41,413 nucleotides of DNA from NCBI GenBank assembly GCA_025462755.1, contig JAOAPF010000071.1, positions 1 to 41,413 of the forward strand. Reading direction: 5' to 3'. How positions within the stretch are numbered: the first letter of the stretch is position 1; every line of letters begins with the position of its first letter. This document shows, piece by piece, positions 19,344 through 28,071 of the stretch. This DNA comes from Edaphobacter sp. GTDB taxonomy: Bacteria; Acidobacteriota; Terriglobia; Terriglobales; Acidobacteriaceae. The position numbers and the translations under genes are program-made. The notes under the pieces are model-generated. The model saw nothing but the letters and a program-made list of their open reading frames with translations, was not told the origin of the DNA and searched no databases.

Positions 19344-19481
19344 CAACAACGTAACTCCATCTCCGTCGAACCGGAGGAGACTCGACCTTTAGTAGCAGCT
19401 CACAAGAGAATCCGTCACGATCTTCGACGACCTGCATGAAAATTCCAACCGGCCTTCAAAGATCATTACTGGGAAGGTTGA

Positions 19482-21113
19482 ATGTCTGATCTAAGGCTAC
19501 TCGGAACCGTAGCTGCAGCTTTAGCGCTGTCTCTGCTGACAGGATCCAATCGTCCGCTCTTGGCCCGCTCCGCAACTCGCAGCTCAGCGATGCCAAGCAC
19601 CAGTGTTCCGGCTGCTTCAATCGATCAGAACCAGTGCAAAAAATGCCACGCCGAAGAAGTGGCGGGATTCGCGCGATCAAAGATGGCCCATTCCATGCGA
19701 GTCGGTGGACAAGAACCCGCCGGCGTGGTCACCGCACCAGGAACAACAATCACCATGCATTCCGACAAGGCGGGATCGTGGCAAACGCTCAACAGCCACG
19801 GCACCACAACCACCTATCACGTCGACTACGTAATAGGGTCGGGCACGCACGCAAGCGGATACATCATGGACCTTGGGGACCATCTCTTTCAGTCGCCGGT
19901 GGCCTATTACCTAAGCCGCTCAGCCTATGGACTGGCGCCAGGCTACGAGGACAAACCAGATCCCGACTTCACTCGCCCAATCGCGACGGGCTGTGTGTTT
20001 TGCCACGCTGGATCGTTTGACGCAGTGGATGGATCTCAGAACAGATACGCATCCCTCCCGTTCCCTCATCTCGCAATCAGTTGCAATCGATGCCACGGAC
20101 CTCTGGCAGCACACCTCGCCAAACCGGGGCCAGGAAACATCGTCAATCCTGCTGATCTCGAACCCGCCGCCCGCGACAGCGTATGCGAGCAGTGTCATCT
20201 CATCGGTGTCGCGCGGATCCTGAATCCCGGAAAAAAATTCACCGACTTTACCGCCGGGAAGCCTCTCGAAGAAACGTTCACGATCTATCACAACCAATCA
20301 CCAAAGGGCACAGAAGCCGTCTTCAAGGTAATAAGCCACTCCGAGCAACTCGCGCTGAGCAAATGTGCACGCAGCAGCGGCGGAAGGATGTGGTGCGGCA
20401 CCTGCCACAACCCGCACAATGAGCCAACGGAACCCATCTCGTACTATCGTGGGCGCTGCATGCTCTGTCACTCGAAGACAACCTTCGCGAGCGGCCATCC
20501 TGACAGGACAAGCAACTGCATCGGCTGCCATATGACCAGGAGAGAGGCTGGAGATGGCGGACACAGCGCCTTCACAGACCATCGTATTCAACGGCGACCG
20601 CAGCAAACAGTGGCAGAGGGTTCGGAAACTGTTCCCGCCATTGTGCCCTGGAGACAACCGCCAGTCGAATTCGCCACCCGCAATCTAGGGATAGCTCTAA
20701 CGGAATATGGGCTGGCGCAAAGATCGCCAAAGCAGATCCTGAGCGGGTATCGGACCCTGACCACAGTGCAGCAGCAATTTCCCCAGGACAGCGAGTTGTA
20801 CAACATGCTCGGTACCGCACTAATCACGGGCAAGCAGTATGGAGAGGCGGTACAAGCCTTCACGTTGGCCGTCCGATTCGACCCGATCTCCTCGCCAAAG
20901 GAAGCCAGCCTCGGCCAGGCCTATATGGCCGCCGGGCAGGAGGCGCTCGGAGAACAACACCTGGAAAGAGCAATGGAACTCGATCCTTTGAACCTCAGCG
21001 CGGCGGCTCTCCTCATCGACGCATATGACAAAAATGGGACACCCTCAAAGTCAGACCAGTTGTCACAGAAAATCTCAAAGCTTGTGCAATCGAAATCCCG
21101 CGGTCAAAAATAA
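19482..21113 (+). CDS. Exported multiheme c-type cytochrome with C-terminal TPR repeats
   Basis: This 543-aa protein has a signal peptide (1-30) and seven CxxCH heme-binding motifs between residues 52 and 350: CKKCH, CVFCH, CNRCH, CEQCH, CGTCH, CMLCH and CIGCH. The layout resembles the cytochrome c554/c-prime-like domain (PF13435). Residues about 415-525 form TPR repeats. It is probably a periplasmic electron carrier or scaffold; the redox partner is unknown. Start 19482 has GGAAGG four bases upstream. It lies between two GH127 genes but has its own leader and no copy of the palindrome, so its link to glycan use is uncertain. Such cytochrome-TPR fusions are frequent in acidobacteria. Confidence 0.9.
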   Translation: MSDLRLLGTVAAALALSLLTGSNRPLLARSATRSSAMPSTSVPAASIDQNQCKKCHAEEVAGFARSKMAHSMRVGGQEPAGVVTAPGTTITMHSDKAGSWQTLNSHGTTTTYHVDYVIGSGTHASGYIMDLGDHLFQSPVAYYLSRSAYGLAPGYEDKPDPDFTRPIATGCVFCHAGSFDAVDGSQNRYASLPFPHLAISCNRCHGPLAAHLAKPGPGNIVNPADLEPAARDSVCEQCHLIGVARILNPGKKFTDFTAGKPLEETFTIYHNQSPKGTEAVFKVISHSEQLALSKCARSSGGRMWCGTCHNPHNEPTEPISYYRGRCMLCHSKTTFASGHPDRTSNCIGCHMTRREAGDGGHSAFTDHRIQRRPQQTVAEGSETVPAIVPWRQPPVEFATRNLGIALTEYGLAQRSPKQILSGYRTLTTVQQQFPQDSELYNMLGTALITGKQYGEAVQAFTLAVRFDPISSPKEASLGQAYMAAGQEALGEQHLERAMELDPLNLSAAALLIDAYDKNGTPSKSDQLSQKISKLVQSKSRGQK

Positions 21114-21144
21114 ATTTGAAAATAGAGGAAAATTTTCGGCGACG

Positions 21145-21280
21145 AAAGAGCGACCGTCAACAAACCACAATTCACCACAATTCCACCACGAATTCACCAT
21201 CAAAAAGCCACGCAAAAACGCACTCTTTTCCAAAAAACCCCTGCAAAAACACCACTTCACCATGCCAGCAAAAAAACTCT
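21145..21280. repeat. A/C-rich low-complexity intergenic tract with CACCA repeats
   Basis: Between two convergent genes the + strand is almost free of G. It repeats short blocks such as CACCAC, TTCACCA, AAAAACGC and GCAAAAACACC, spaced irregularly. It has no regular unit, so it is not a CRISPR. The minus-strand GH127 transcript would end in a G/U-rich tail here. Similar tracts occur in acidobacterial genomes, from memory. Confidence 0.5.
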
Positions 21281-23366
21281 AAGCATCTTTATAGGGAATC
21301 CAAACCTGCATTGACGCCGACTCGCGATTTGCCCAGGCGTAGTAGGGAATCAGCTTCACCGTAGTCGGACTTTCCGGCGGCTTCGGAGTCGAAGCAGGGA
21401 AGTACAGCGCCGTATCTGTAGCAGTTTTGCTGATCGTAGCCGGATGAGTCAGGACTACCACGCCATCCAGCAAATTAGCATCGAAATGCTCCGTAGTCGC
21501 GCCTCCGGGCAGCACAGTATAGCCCGCAAGATTCATCCCAACGCCATGGTCCGGCTGGTCCAAGTGCTCCATACAGAACACAATGGGCCCACGCTGAAAC
21601 GCCACTCGTCCGCGATCTTCCGTCACAGCCGGATTCGCCTTCAGCAGGTGCGTCGTCATATCGAAATTCAAATCAATCGTGTCATTTGCCGCCCACCGCC
21701 TGCGAATCGCCAGGTATTCACCCGGCTTCGCACCTGCGATCTCCTTGCCGTTTACCTTAACGCTGTTCTTGGTCGACCATCCCGGAATTCGAACATACAT
21801 GACAAACTCGCTCGGAGCTGCCGGGCTAACGGTAATCTTCACATCGCCGCTCCACGGATAGGTCGTCCTCTGCTGGACCTTCAATCCGGTCCCGTCATGA
21901 AGGTGCCAATCCATTACTGAGTTGTCATACAGATGAACGTAGACGCCGTCCGCATTCGTGCTGTAGAAGTACCCGGAAAGCGAGGCAAACGTCCTCTCCA
22001 GGTTAGGGGGGCAGCAAGTCGTGTCGTACCACGCATTGCGGATCTTGCCATCTACCAGATGCCTGTCCCTGGACTCGCCAGCAGGGTCAAACGCCAGCGG
22101 ATTGCGGTAGCAATACGTTTTGCCGTCGAGCGACATACCCGAATTAATTCCGTTATAGAGCGCCCGTTCAATCACATCGGTGAACTTAGCATCCCCCGAA
22201 GCCGCCAGCATGCGCCAGTTCCACATCATGTTTCCGATCGCCGCGCAGCTCTCGCCATACGCCTGCGCATTGGGGAGCTCATACTGATCGCCAAAGGCTT
22301 CGCCGGCTGCACGCGCTCCCACGCCGCCATTGACATACAGCTGATGCGCAGTCAGGTCGTTCCAAAGTACATTCAGCGTCTTCCAATAGGCCTGATCTCC
22401 TGTCTCCAGGTAGTAGTCGGTGGCGCCGCAACACGCATACATCGCTCGCACCGCATGCCCTTCGAGCTTCGTGCGCGATGTAAACGGAATCCCACAATAC
22501 ATATAAACAATCTGCTGCGGCCTTAACGGGACCCGTTCATCCCCATGCAGAATATACCCCGCCAGTTCAACATATTTCCGATCGCCCGTTGTCCGAGACA
22601 GCTCTATCAATGCCATTTCAATCTCCGGATGGCCCGACACAATCGCCTTCTGGTTTGCACCAGGTCCGTAGTTCGGGATCAAAAAGTTATCTACGAATCG
22701 AATACCTGCATTGAGTAGTGTCGGATCTCCCGTCGCCCGATAATATGCAATTGCGCCCTGCAACATGTGGCCGATACAGTACAGTTCGTGACCGGTCGTC
22801 TGCGTGTCATACTGCATTCGCAGCGATTTTCTGTCGCCGTTGTAATATGTATTCAGGTACCCGCTGGGCTCCTGGATCGCCACGACATCGCGAATCATCG
22901 CATCGGTTGTCTTCCTCAGCTCAGAGTCGTCAGCAACCTGCAACTGAAACCCGACTGCTTCGGCCCACTTGTAGATATCCGAATCAGAATAGACCGGCCC
23001 TTTCTGCGGATCAGATGATTTCCCCTGGAGTCGCAGAAAGTTATTCATTCGGCCATGTTCCAGCAGCTCCTCGTGCATGCTCGGAATGCTCGCCGCCTGG
23101 TTCGTCCTGCGTCGTTGTGACCAGAAACCATCCTCGATAGTGACCGCCCTCACCGGCACCGTTTTCAGCTTGGCGTAGGGAGAGTTGTTCAAGTCGATCA
23201 CTCCGGCGTCCTTCCAATCTGTCTTCGAAGGTTTTGCCGGACCTGGTTCATCTCGGAGCAACGCGAGCAAGCCGCCACTCTTTGGCTGAGCGTAGGCGAT
23301 TGCCGACGGTACTATGGAAAGGGCGGCGGAAGCAATAAATCTGCGACGGGACAACCTGCGTTTCAT
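21279..23366 (-). CDS. GH127 beta-L-arabinofuranosidase, Tat-exported
   Basis: A 695-aa enzyme expected to release beta-L-arabinofuranose from plant glycans such as extensin or pectin side chains. It has a twin-arginine signal (SRRRFIASAAL), an (alpha/alpha)6 barrel (about 60-480) and C-terminal beta-sandwiches. The zinc site is complete: Glu372 and Cys374 in GESCAAIG, and Cys451-Cys452 in TTCCPPNLER. The 77-residue gap between Cys374 and Cys451 equals that between Cys340 and the nucleophile Cys417 of Bifidobacterium HypBA1, which makes Cys451 the likely nucleophile. AGAGGAGA lies seven bases before the start. An operator-like palindrome and a promoter lie 30-75 bp upstream. It differs strongly from the other GH127 gene, so it is not a recent duplicate. 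Confidence 0.93.
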   Translation of the reverse strand: MKRRLSRRRFIASAALSIVPSAIAYAQPKSGGLLALLRDEPGPAKPSKTDWKDAGVIDLNNSPYAKLKTVPVRAVTIEDGFWSQRRRTNQAASIPSMHEELLEHGRMNNFLRLQGKSSDPQKGPVYSDSDIYKWAEAVGFQLQVADDSELRKTTDAMIRDVVAIQEPSGYLNTYYNGDRKSLRMQYDTQTTGHELYCIGHMLQGAIAYYRATGDPTLLNAGIRFVDNFLIPNYGPGANQKAIVSGHPEIEMALIELSRTTGDRKYVELAGYILHGDERVPLRPQQIVYMYCGIPFTSRTKLEGHAVRAMYACCGATDYYLETGDQAYWKTLNVLWNDLTAHQLYVNGGVGARAAGEAFGDQYELPNAQAYGESCAAIGNMMWNWRMLAASGDAKFTDVIERALYNGINSGMSLDGKTYCYRNPLAFDPAGESRDRHLVDGKIRNAWYDTTCCPPNLERTFASLSGYFYSTNADGVYVHLYDNSVMDWHLHDGTGLKVQQRTTYPWSGDVKITVSPAAPSEFVMYVRIPGWSTKNSVKVNGKEIAGAKPGEYLAIRRRWAANDTIDLNFDMTTHLLKANPAVTEDRGRVAFQRGPIVFCMEHLDQPDHGVGMNLAGYTVLPGGATTEHFDANLLDGVVVLTHPATISKTATDTALYFPASTPKPPESPTTVKLIPYYAWANRESASMQVWIPYKDA

Positions 23367-23397
23367 GGCCGTTCTCCTCTGAATTCTTCAGCAAACC

Positions 23398-23427
23398 TTT
23401 TTATTCTTCGTTAGGACTCCTCGTCAA
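23398..23427 (-). promoter_or_regulatory. Predicted promoter of the second GH127 gene
   Basis: On the minus strand TTGACG (23427-23422) is followed after 18 bp by TAAAAA (23403-23398). The leader would be about 25 nt. Confidence 0.45.
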
Positions 23428-23441
23428 GAGAACGTTTTCTT
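23426..23441. promoter_or_regulatory. Candidate LacI-family operator (second GH127 gene)
   Basis: AAGAGAACGTTTTCTT is a 16-bp inverted repeat around a CpG with one mismatched pair. It touches the upstream edge of the predicted -35 box, unlike the downstream position at the first GH127 gene and TonB receptor 2. Confidence 0.7.
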
Positions 23442-23599
23442 AATTCCTAAGATTAACGTCTGGTTCCCGCATTGTTTCTTCGGGAGGAACTCCGATTTCA
23501 GGATCCTTGCGGCTTTTGATTCAGCAACTTGCGACTTCTAATGAGCAACGCCCCGCCTTTTCGGTCTGGCGCAGTCTCCCGTGTTCTTTGCAACTGCTG

Positions 23600-23980
23600 T
23601 GGATGCGACTGCGAGCCGTAGGTGCGATGTGATGCCGGAAAGCCTTCTCGCCGGGAACGTACATGTTGCGGGAGTACCACTCGTTTCCGAATGCCGGAAC
23701 GGAGAAAACGCCCCAGTGCAGGAAGATGCCGAACTTGGCGTCGCGGAACCAGTCGGGCCCGCGATAGGCGGAGAGTGAGTCCTACGTGGCGATGAAGGGC
23801 GTGAGTGCCGAAGGTTGGAGCCGTCAAGGCGCGAACGCGGGCGATCTGCCTGGCGATGCGTTGCTTCTGGCGCTGCGACCGGGGAGCGGCCTGCTGTGCG
23901 AGCGTGACCTGCGAGACGGCGAGTGCGAGGACGAAAAGAGAATGAGTTACTTTCACGGCGACACGACACCAAAGATGCAC
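23600..23980 (-). pseudogene. Remnant of a GH29 alpha-L-fucosidase
   Basis: Only the first quarter or less of an alpha-L-fucosidase is left. A signal peptide (SLFVLALAVSQVTLAQQ) is read from a GTG at 23980. In another frame, 23780-23640 encodes [19 protein letters not shown] and then [10 protein letters not shown], a hallmark of GH29. The next motif, TYGSQ, is back in the first frame. So there are at least two frameshifts, plus a TAG at 23784-23782 where the family usually has Trp (ATWDSL becomes AT-stop-DSL). The catalytic Asp region and everything after it are gone. It lies head to head with the rhamnosidase start, only 36 bp away. The family call is firm; the exact left end is approximate. 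Confidence 0.82.
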
Positions 23981-24015
23981 TTAGGATGAGAGATTGTACG
24001 GGGAGATGAGGACGG

Positions 24016-26784
24016 ATGTCTGGTGGGTGGCGGCAGGTGGTGCGGATCGTCATTGTGTTGGGGGTTGCGGCGCAGGATTGCGTTGGGGCCGTAGGGCAGG
24101 GGCGATTGCGGAGCGCGGTGGAGCTTCGATGCGACGGTGTGGCGCAACCACTGGCGCTGGAGGAAGGGCATGCTCGGCTGACGTGGCAACTGGAGGCTGT
24201 CGCGAGTGCGCGCGATGTGACGCAGAGCAGCGTGCGTGTCGTGATCGGAACGCGGCGGTCAGAGGTCGCGCGGGGGCGCGGCGATGTGTGGGACTCGGGT
24301 GTGCAAGAGCAGCGTGAGCCTGCGATAGTGTTCAAGGCAACGCTGCAGCCCGCAACGGAGTACTGGTGGTCGGTGCAGGTGTGGGATGAGCGCGGGGTGG
24401 CGTCGGCGTGGGCTGCGCCTGTGAGGTTCGTAACAGCGGCAAAAGACTGGAAGGCGCAGTGGATACAGGCTCCGTTCAGCACTGAGCAGGATGGAGCGGC
24501 ACTCGATGGATCGCATCCGATGCCGGTCTTTCGGAGAGCGTTTGCGCTGAAGCGTCGGCCGGTGCAGGCGCTGCTGGCGATTGCGGGGCTGGGGCAGTAT
24601 GAGGCGCATCTGAACGGCGCGCGTGTGGGCGACGCCGTGATCGCGCAGGCGTGGACGGAGTATGGCAAGACGATTACGTTCGACACTTACGATGTGACAA
24701 CGAAGATACACCGTGGAGAGAATCTGATTGGCGTCCTGCTGGGCAACGGGATGTACAACGTGCAGCAGACTAAGGGGCGATACACGAAGTTCGAAAGGAG
24801 CTATGGCGCTCCGAAGATGATTGCGGAGCTGCGTGTGCGATATAGCGACGGGAAGTGCGAGACGATTGCGACAGATGCGCAGTGGCAGGCGGCTCCGGGT
24901 CCGATCAGGTTTTCTTCGACGTATGGCGGTGAGGACTTCGACGCGCGGGCTGTGCTGAAGGGATGGGATCATGCGGCCGCGGATACTTCGGCGTGGAGTG
25001 CGGCGCAGGTGACACAGGGACCGGGTGGAAAACTGGTCGCGGCGATTGCGCCGCCGATGGTCGAACGAGAGCACTACACCGGACGCACGGTAGAGAAGCT
25101 GCCGGCTGCGGAGCCGCATGGGGAGCGCACCGTCTTCGATCTTGGGCAGAACTTCGCGGGGCTGCCTCACATTCGTGTGCATGGCGCGGCGGGCGCTGTG
25201 CTGCGGATTACACCTGGCGAGCTGCTGCATCCGGATGGCTCGGTGTCGCAGGAAAGTTCTGGCGGGCCGCAGTGGTGGAGTTACACCCTGCGCGGCGGTG
25301 CGGAGGAGAGCTGGCAGCCGCTGTTCAGCTACTACGGATTTCGCTATCTGCAACTGGAATGGGTGAAGGGGACGGGCACCGTTTCGTCGGTGGACGGAGT
25401 GGCTACGAACTCGGCTTCGGCGGCGGGAAGCTTCGCCAGCTCGAGTGAGCCCCTGAACCAGATTCATGCGCTGATTGTGGCGGCGATGCACAGCAATGAG
25501 GCGAGCCTGTTTACTGACTGTCCGCATCGCGAGAAGCTGGGATGGCTGGAAGAGACGCACCTCGTGGCGCCGGGGCTTCTGTTCAACAGCGATCTTGGAG
25601 GTTTGTATCGCGCAACGGCACAAAATATTGCCGATGCACAGGACGCGAACGGTATGGTGCCGACGATTGCGCCGCAGTACACGCGCTTTGGGCCGAAGTA
25701 TCCGGTATACGACGACTCACCGGAGTGGGGTTCTGCGACGGTGCTGGCCCCGTGGTGGAGCTATCGCTTCAATGGCGACCGTGATGTGCTCGAGCGCAAC
25801 TACGCGACGATGCAGCGGTATGTGACTTATCTGGAGGGGCGCGCGGTGGACGGCATCGTGGCGTATGGGCTGGGAGACTGGTACGACATCGGGCCGAATC
25901 CGCCGGGGTTCAGCCAGGATACGACGCTGGGTGTGACAGGCACGCTGATGCTGTATGAAGACGCCACGGTGATGGCGCGCATCGCAACGCTCTTAGGCAA
26001 GCCGGAAGATGAGCAGCGATATCTTGAGCTCGCGGCGCGGGAGCAGTCGGCGTTCACTCGCAGGTTCTTCCACCCGGACACGCACACGTACGACACGGGG
26101 AGCCAGACGGCGAGTGCGATGCCGCTGGCGCTGGGGATCGTTCCGGAGGAGCATCGCGCGGCGGTGCTACAGCAGGTGATCGACGACATTCATGCGCATC
26201 AGGATCACGTGACGGCGGGTGAGGTTGGGTATCCGTACATGGTGCGTCTCTTGCAAGAGGAAGGGCGCGGCGATGTGCTGCTGGCAATGCTGTTGCGGCG
26301 GGATGCTCCAAGCTACGGCTCGCAGATTGAGAAAGGTGCGACAACGCTCACGGAGGCGTGGGACGCCAACCCGCGCAACAGTCAGAATCACTTCATGCTG
26401 GGTGGTGCGGAGGAGTGGTTCTATCGCGGGCTGGTGGGGATCGATCTGGATTTCTCGAGAGACAAACGCGACGAACAGTTGACGTTTCGTCCGACGGTGC
26501 TGCGGGGTGTGATGTGGGCGCGGGCAAGCTATCGGTCGGCATGTGGAGAGATTCGCAGCGAGTGGCATGTGGAAAAGAACGAGATGACGCTCGCTGTGAC
26601 GGTACCTGCTGGCATGGAAGCGACCATTGTTCTTCCCGCAGCGCGTGAGACGGCTCTGCAGGAGAACGGTGCTCCGATAGAGAGAGCACGGGGTGTGTCT
26701 GTGCGGTCGCGCGAGGATGCGCGTGCGGTGCTGCATGTGGGGTCGGGTAGCTACCGTTTTACGTCGACGCTACCAGGGCTTTGA
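24016..26784 (+). CDS. GH78 alpha-L-rhamnosidase
   Basis: An inverting hydrolase that removes terminal alpha-L-rhamnose from pectin, arabinogalactan or plant glycosides. The 922-aa protein has a signal peptide (about 1-28), N-terminal beta-sandwich domains (about 30-410), an (alpha/alpha)6 barrel (about 430-815) and a C-terminal beta-domain. DCPHREKLGW at Asp501-Trp510 carries Glu506, equivalent to the proposed general acid. Glu780 in TLTEAWD matches the proposed general base. The usual Asp after GW(T/L)G is Glu513 here. GAGG lies just before the ATG. The gene starts 36 bp from a decayed fucosidase and has no recognisable operator. Its stop overlaps the stop of the convergent beta-propeller gene by 15 bp. 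Codons are strikingly G-rich compared with the C-rich GH127 at 17508. Confidence 0.93.
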   Translation: MSGGWRQVVRIVIVLGVAAQDCVGAVGQGRLRSAVELRCDGVAQPLALEEGHARLTWQLEAVASARDVTQSSVRVVIGTRRSEVARGRGDVWDSGVQEQREPAIVFKATLQPATEYWWSVQVWDERGVASAWAAPVRFVTAAKDWKAQWIQAPFSTEQDGAALDGSHPMPVFRRAFALKRRPVQALLAIAGLGQYEAHLNGARVGDAVIAQAWTEYGKTITFDTYDVTTKIHRGENLIGVLLGNGMYNVQQTKGRYTKFERSYGAPKMIAELRVRYSDGKCETIATDAQWQAAPGPIRFSSTYGGEDFDARAVLKGWDHAAADTSAWSAAQVTQGPGGKLVAAIAPPMVEREHYTGRTVEKLPAAEPHGERTVFDLGQNFAGLPHIRVHGAAGAVLRITPGELLHPDGSVSQESSGGPQWWSYTLRGGAEESWQPLFSYYGFRYLQLEWVKGTGTVSSVDGVATNSASAAGSFASSSEPLNQIHALIVAAMHSNEASLFTDCPHREKLGWLEETHLVAPGLLFNSDLGGLYRATAQNIADAQDANGMVPTIAPQYTRFGPKYPVYDDSPEWGSATVLAPWWSYRFNGDRDVLERNYATMQRYVTYLEGRAVDGIVAYGLGDWYDIGPNPPGFSQDTTLGVTGTLMLYEDATVMARIATLLGKPEDEQRYLELAAREQSAFTRRFFHPDTHTYDTGSQTASAMPLALGIVPEEHRAAVLQQVIDDIHAHQDHVTAGEVGYPYMVRLLQEEGRGDVLLAMLLRRDAPSYGSQIEKGATTLTEAWDANPRNSQNHFMLGGAEEWFYRGLVGIDLDFSRDKRDEQLTFRPTVLRGVMWARASYRSACGEIRSEWHVEKNEMTLAVTVPAGMEATIVLPAARETALQENGAPIERARGVSVRSREDARAVLHVGSGSYRFTSTLPGL

Positions 26785-27909
26785 GCGGGCGATGGCGATG
26801 CCGCGAATCTCGTTTGGATACTTGCCGGAGACCGCGCAGTAGAAGTGATACAGCATTCCCTTGTGATAGATAAGTGAAGGCTTGTGCGCGAAAGTAGAGT
26901 CAACAGTGCCCGGTGCGCCGGTGTCGATGAGGACGTCAGACACCTTGTGGAAGTGGAGCGGATCGTTGCCGAGGGCGAGCAGTTCGCAGGCTCGTCCGGG
27001 TCGCTCGTAGTTGTAGCCGAAGTAGAACATGGCGTACTGCGAGCCATTCTTTATAACGAAGGGATTGGAGGCGAAGTGGCTGTCGCGCGCGTCTGGCGTG
27101 GGGGGTTGCTGATTGTGAAGCGGATTGGCGGCGGGGTAGGTGGCGGAGCCGCGGGGGCCATTCCGCAGGAGCGGGTTGAAGGGCGAGCGGGTCCACGTCT
27201 TCAAATCGGTGCTGGTGGCTACGCCGGAGCGCTCGTGCCAGCCGCCACCTTCGGAAGGCGGTAGCGTCTGGGTCTTCGCGTTGTAGTAGAGATAGAAGGT
27301 CCTGACGCCGTTGCGCTCTTCGACCATAAGGTCGGGGCGGTAGAGGCCGCCGCGCTCCCAGTCAGCACCTTCGTCGGGGCGAAGGATTGGCTCGGTGAGT
27401 GTCCAGTGGCGGAGATCGGGTGAGCGAGCGAGGCCGATAATGGCGGCACCTTCCTCATAGCCAGCGTTGGGATAGGCGTTCCAGGCGGCGAGGTATTCGC
27501 CGTTCATATCGATGGCATCGCCAGTGCTGTGCAAGTTTTTATCGCGCAGGATAGAGCTAATAGCGAGGTTGTATCGCGTATACTTCGACGCTGCATCGCG
27601 AGCGCCAACGAGAGCTTCGCGCTTCCATGAGACGAGGTCGGTAGAGTTGGCAAGTCCTGTCTGGTAGCCGGTGCCGTCAAAGCCAATGTAGAGCATGCAG
27701 AAGCGGCCGTTCGCGCGAAAGACGATGGGGTCGTCGACGCTGCGTTCATCGAAATCGCCTGCTTTGCGGGTTGGGCCGAGCACCAGCTTCGGATACTTGT
27801 ACGGTGTGCGATAGGGCGCGATGGGGTCACCGGCTGCAGGGAGCGGAAGCGCGTGAGAGGCAGCGGCAAGGGCGCCTGTGCGCAGCATGGATCGTCGGGT
27901 GAGTCTCAT
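26770..27909 (-). CDS. GH43/GH117-like five-bladed beta-propeller glycoside hydrolase, Tat-exported
   Basis: A 379-aa protein with a twin-arginine signal (TRRSMLRTGALAAAS) and the repeating strand pattern of the GH43/32/62/68/117/130 beta-propeller superfamily. The blades are marked by DDPIVFRANGRFCMLY, IGLARSPDLRHWT, YRPDLMV, GVATSTDLKTWT, NPFVIKNGSQYAMFYFG and HKPSLIYHKGMLYHFY. The Asp of DDP and that of YRPDL are likely active-site residues. The sequence does not tell me which family or sugar: arabinose, xylose or galactose derivatives are all possible. AGGAG lies eight bases before the ATG. The 3' end overlaps the convergent rhamnosidase gene by 15 bp. Confidence 0.85.
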   Translation of the reverse strand: MRLTRRSMLRTGALAAASHALPLPAAGDPIAPYRTPYKYPKLVLGPTRKAGDFDERSVDDPIVFRANGRFCMLYIGFDGTGYQTGLANSTDLVSWKREALVGARDAASKYTRYNLAISSILRDKNLHSTGDAIDMNGEYLAAWNAYPNAGYEEGAAIIGLARSPDLRHWTLTEPILRPDEGADWERGGLYRPDLMVEERNGVRTFYLYYNAKTQTLPPSEGGGWHERSGVATSTDLKTWTRSPFNPLLRNGPRGSATYPAANPLHNQQPPTPDARDSHFASNPFVIKNGSQYAMFYFGYNYERPGRACELLALGNDPLHFHKVSDVLIDTGAPGTVDSTFAHKPSLIYHKGMLYHFYCAVSGKYPNEIRGIAIARSKPW

Positions 27910-28071
27910 GGACCGGGCTCCTGATTGTGTTGAAAACTGCGATGCCTTGCGGCGGGAGCTCGAGTGTCCGCAGCCCGCAAAACCATCTGAAGATAACAGA
28001 CGATGTAGAGAGTTTGGAAGCGAGAGGCGGGCTGTATCTCCGCGATGGTCATCCTTGAATCTCTCACTTCG

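Noticed and set aside
19365..19380. Small hairpin after the first GH127 gene
   Set aside because: Five-bp stem (CTCCG/CGGAG) with no T-tract; too weak to call a terminator.
21145..21280. CRISPR-like repeats
   Set aside because: Blocks are too short and irregularly spaced; no constant repeat and spacer lengths.
23698..23715. GAGAAAACG half-site in the fucosidase remnant
   Set aside because: It encodes the conserved GVFSV of GH29 on the other strand, and the second half does not match.
23538..24686. 382-codon minus-strand open frame crossing the GH29 remnant and the GH78 start
   Set aside because: Ser/Thr/Arg-rich shadow; the real homology (GH29) is in other frames.
24259..25623. 454-codon minus-strand open frame inside the rhamnosidase gene
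   Set aside because: Arg/His/Leu-rich shadow of the G-rich sense gene, without domain motifs.
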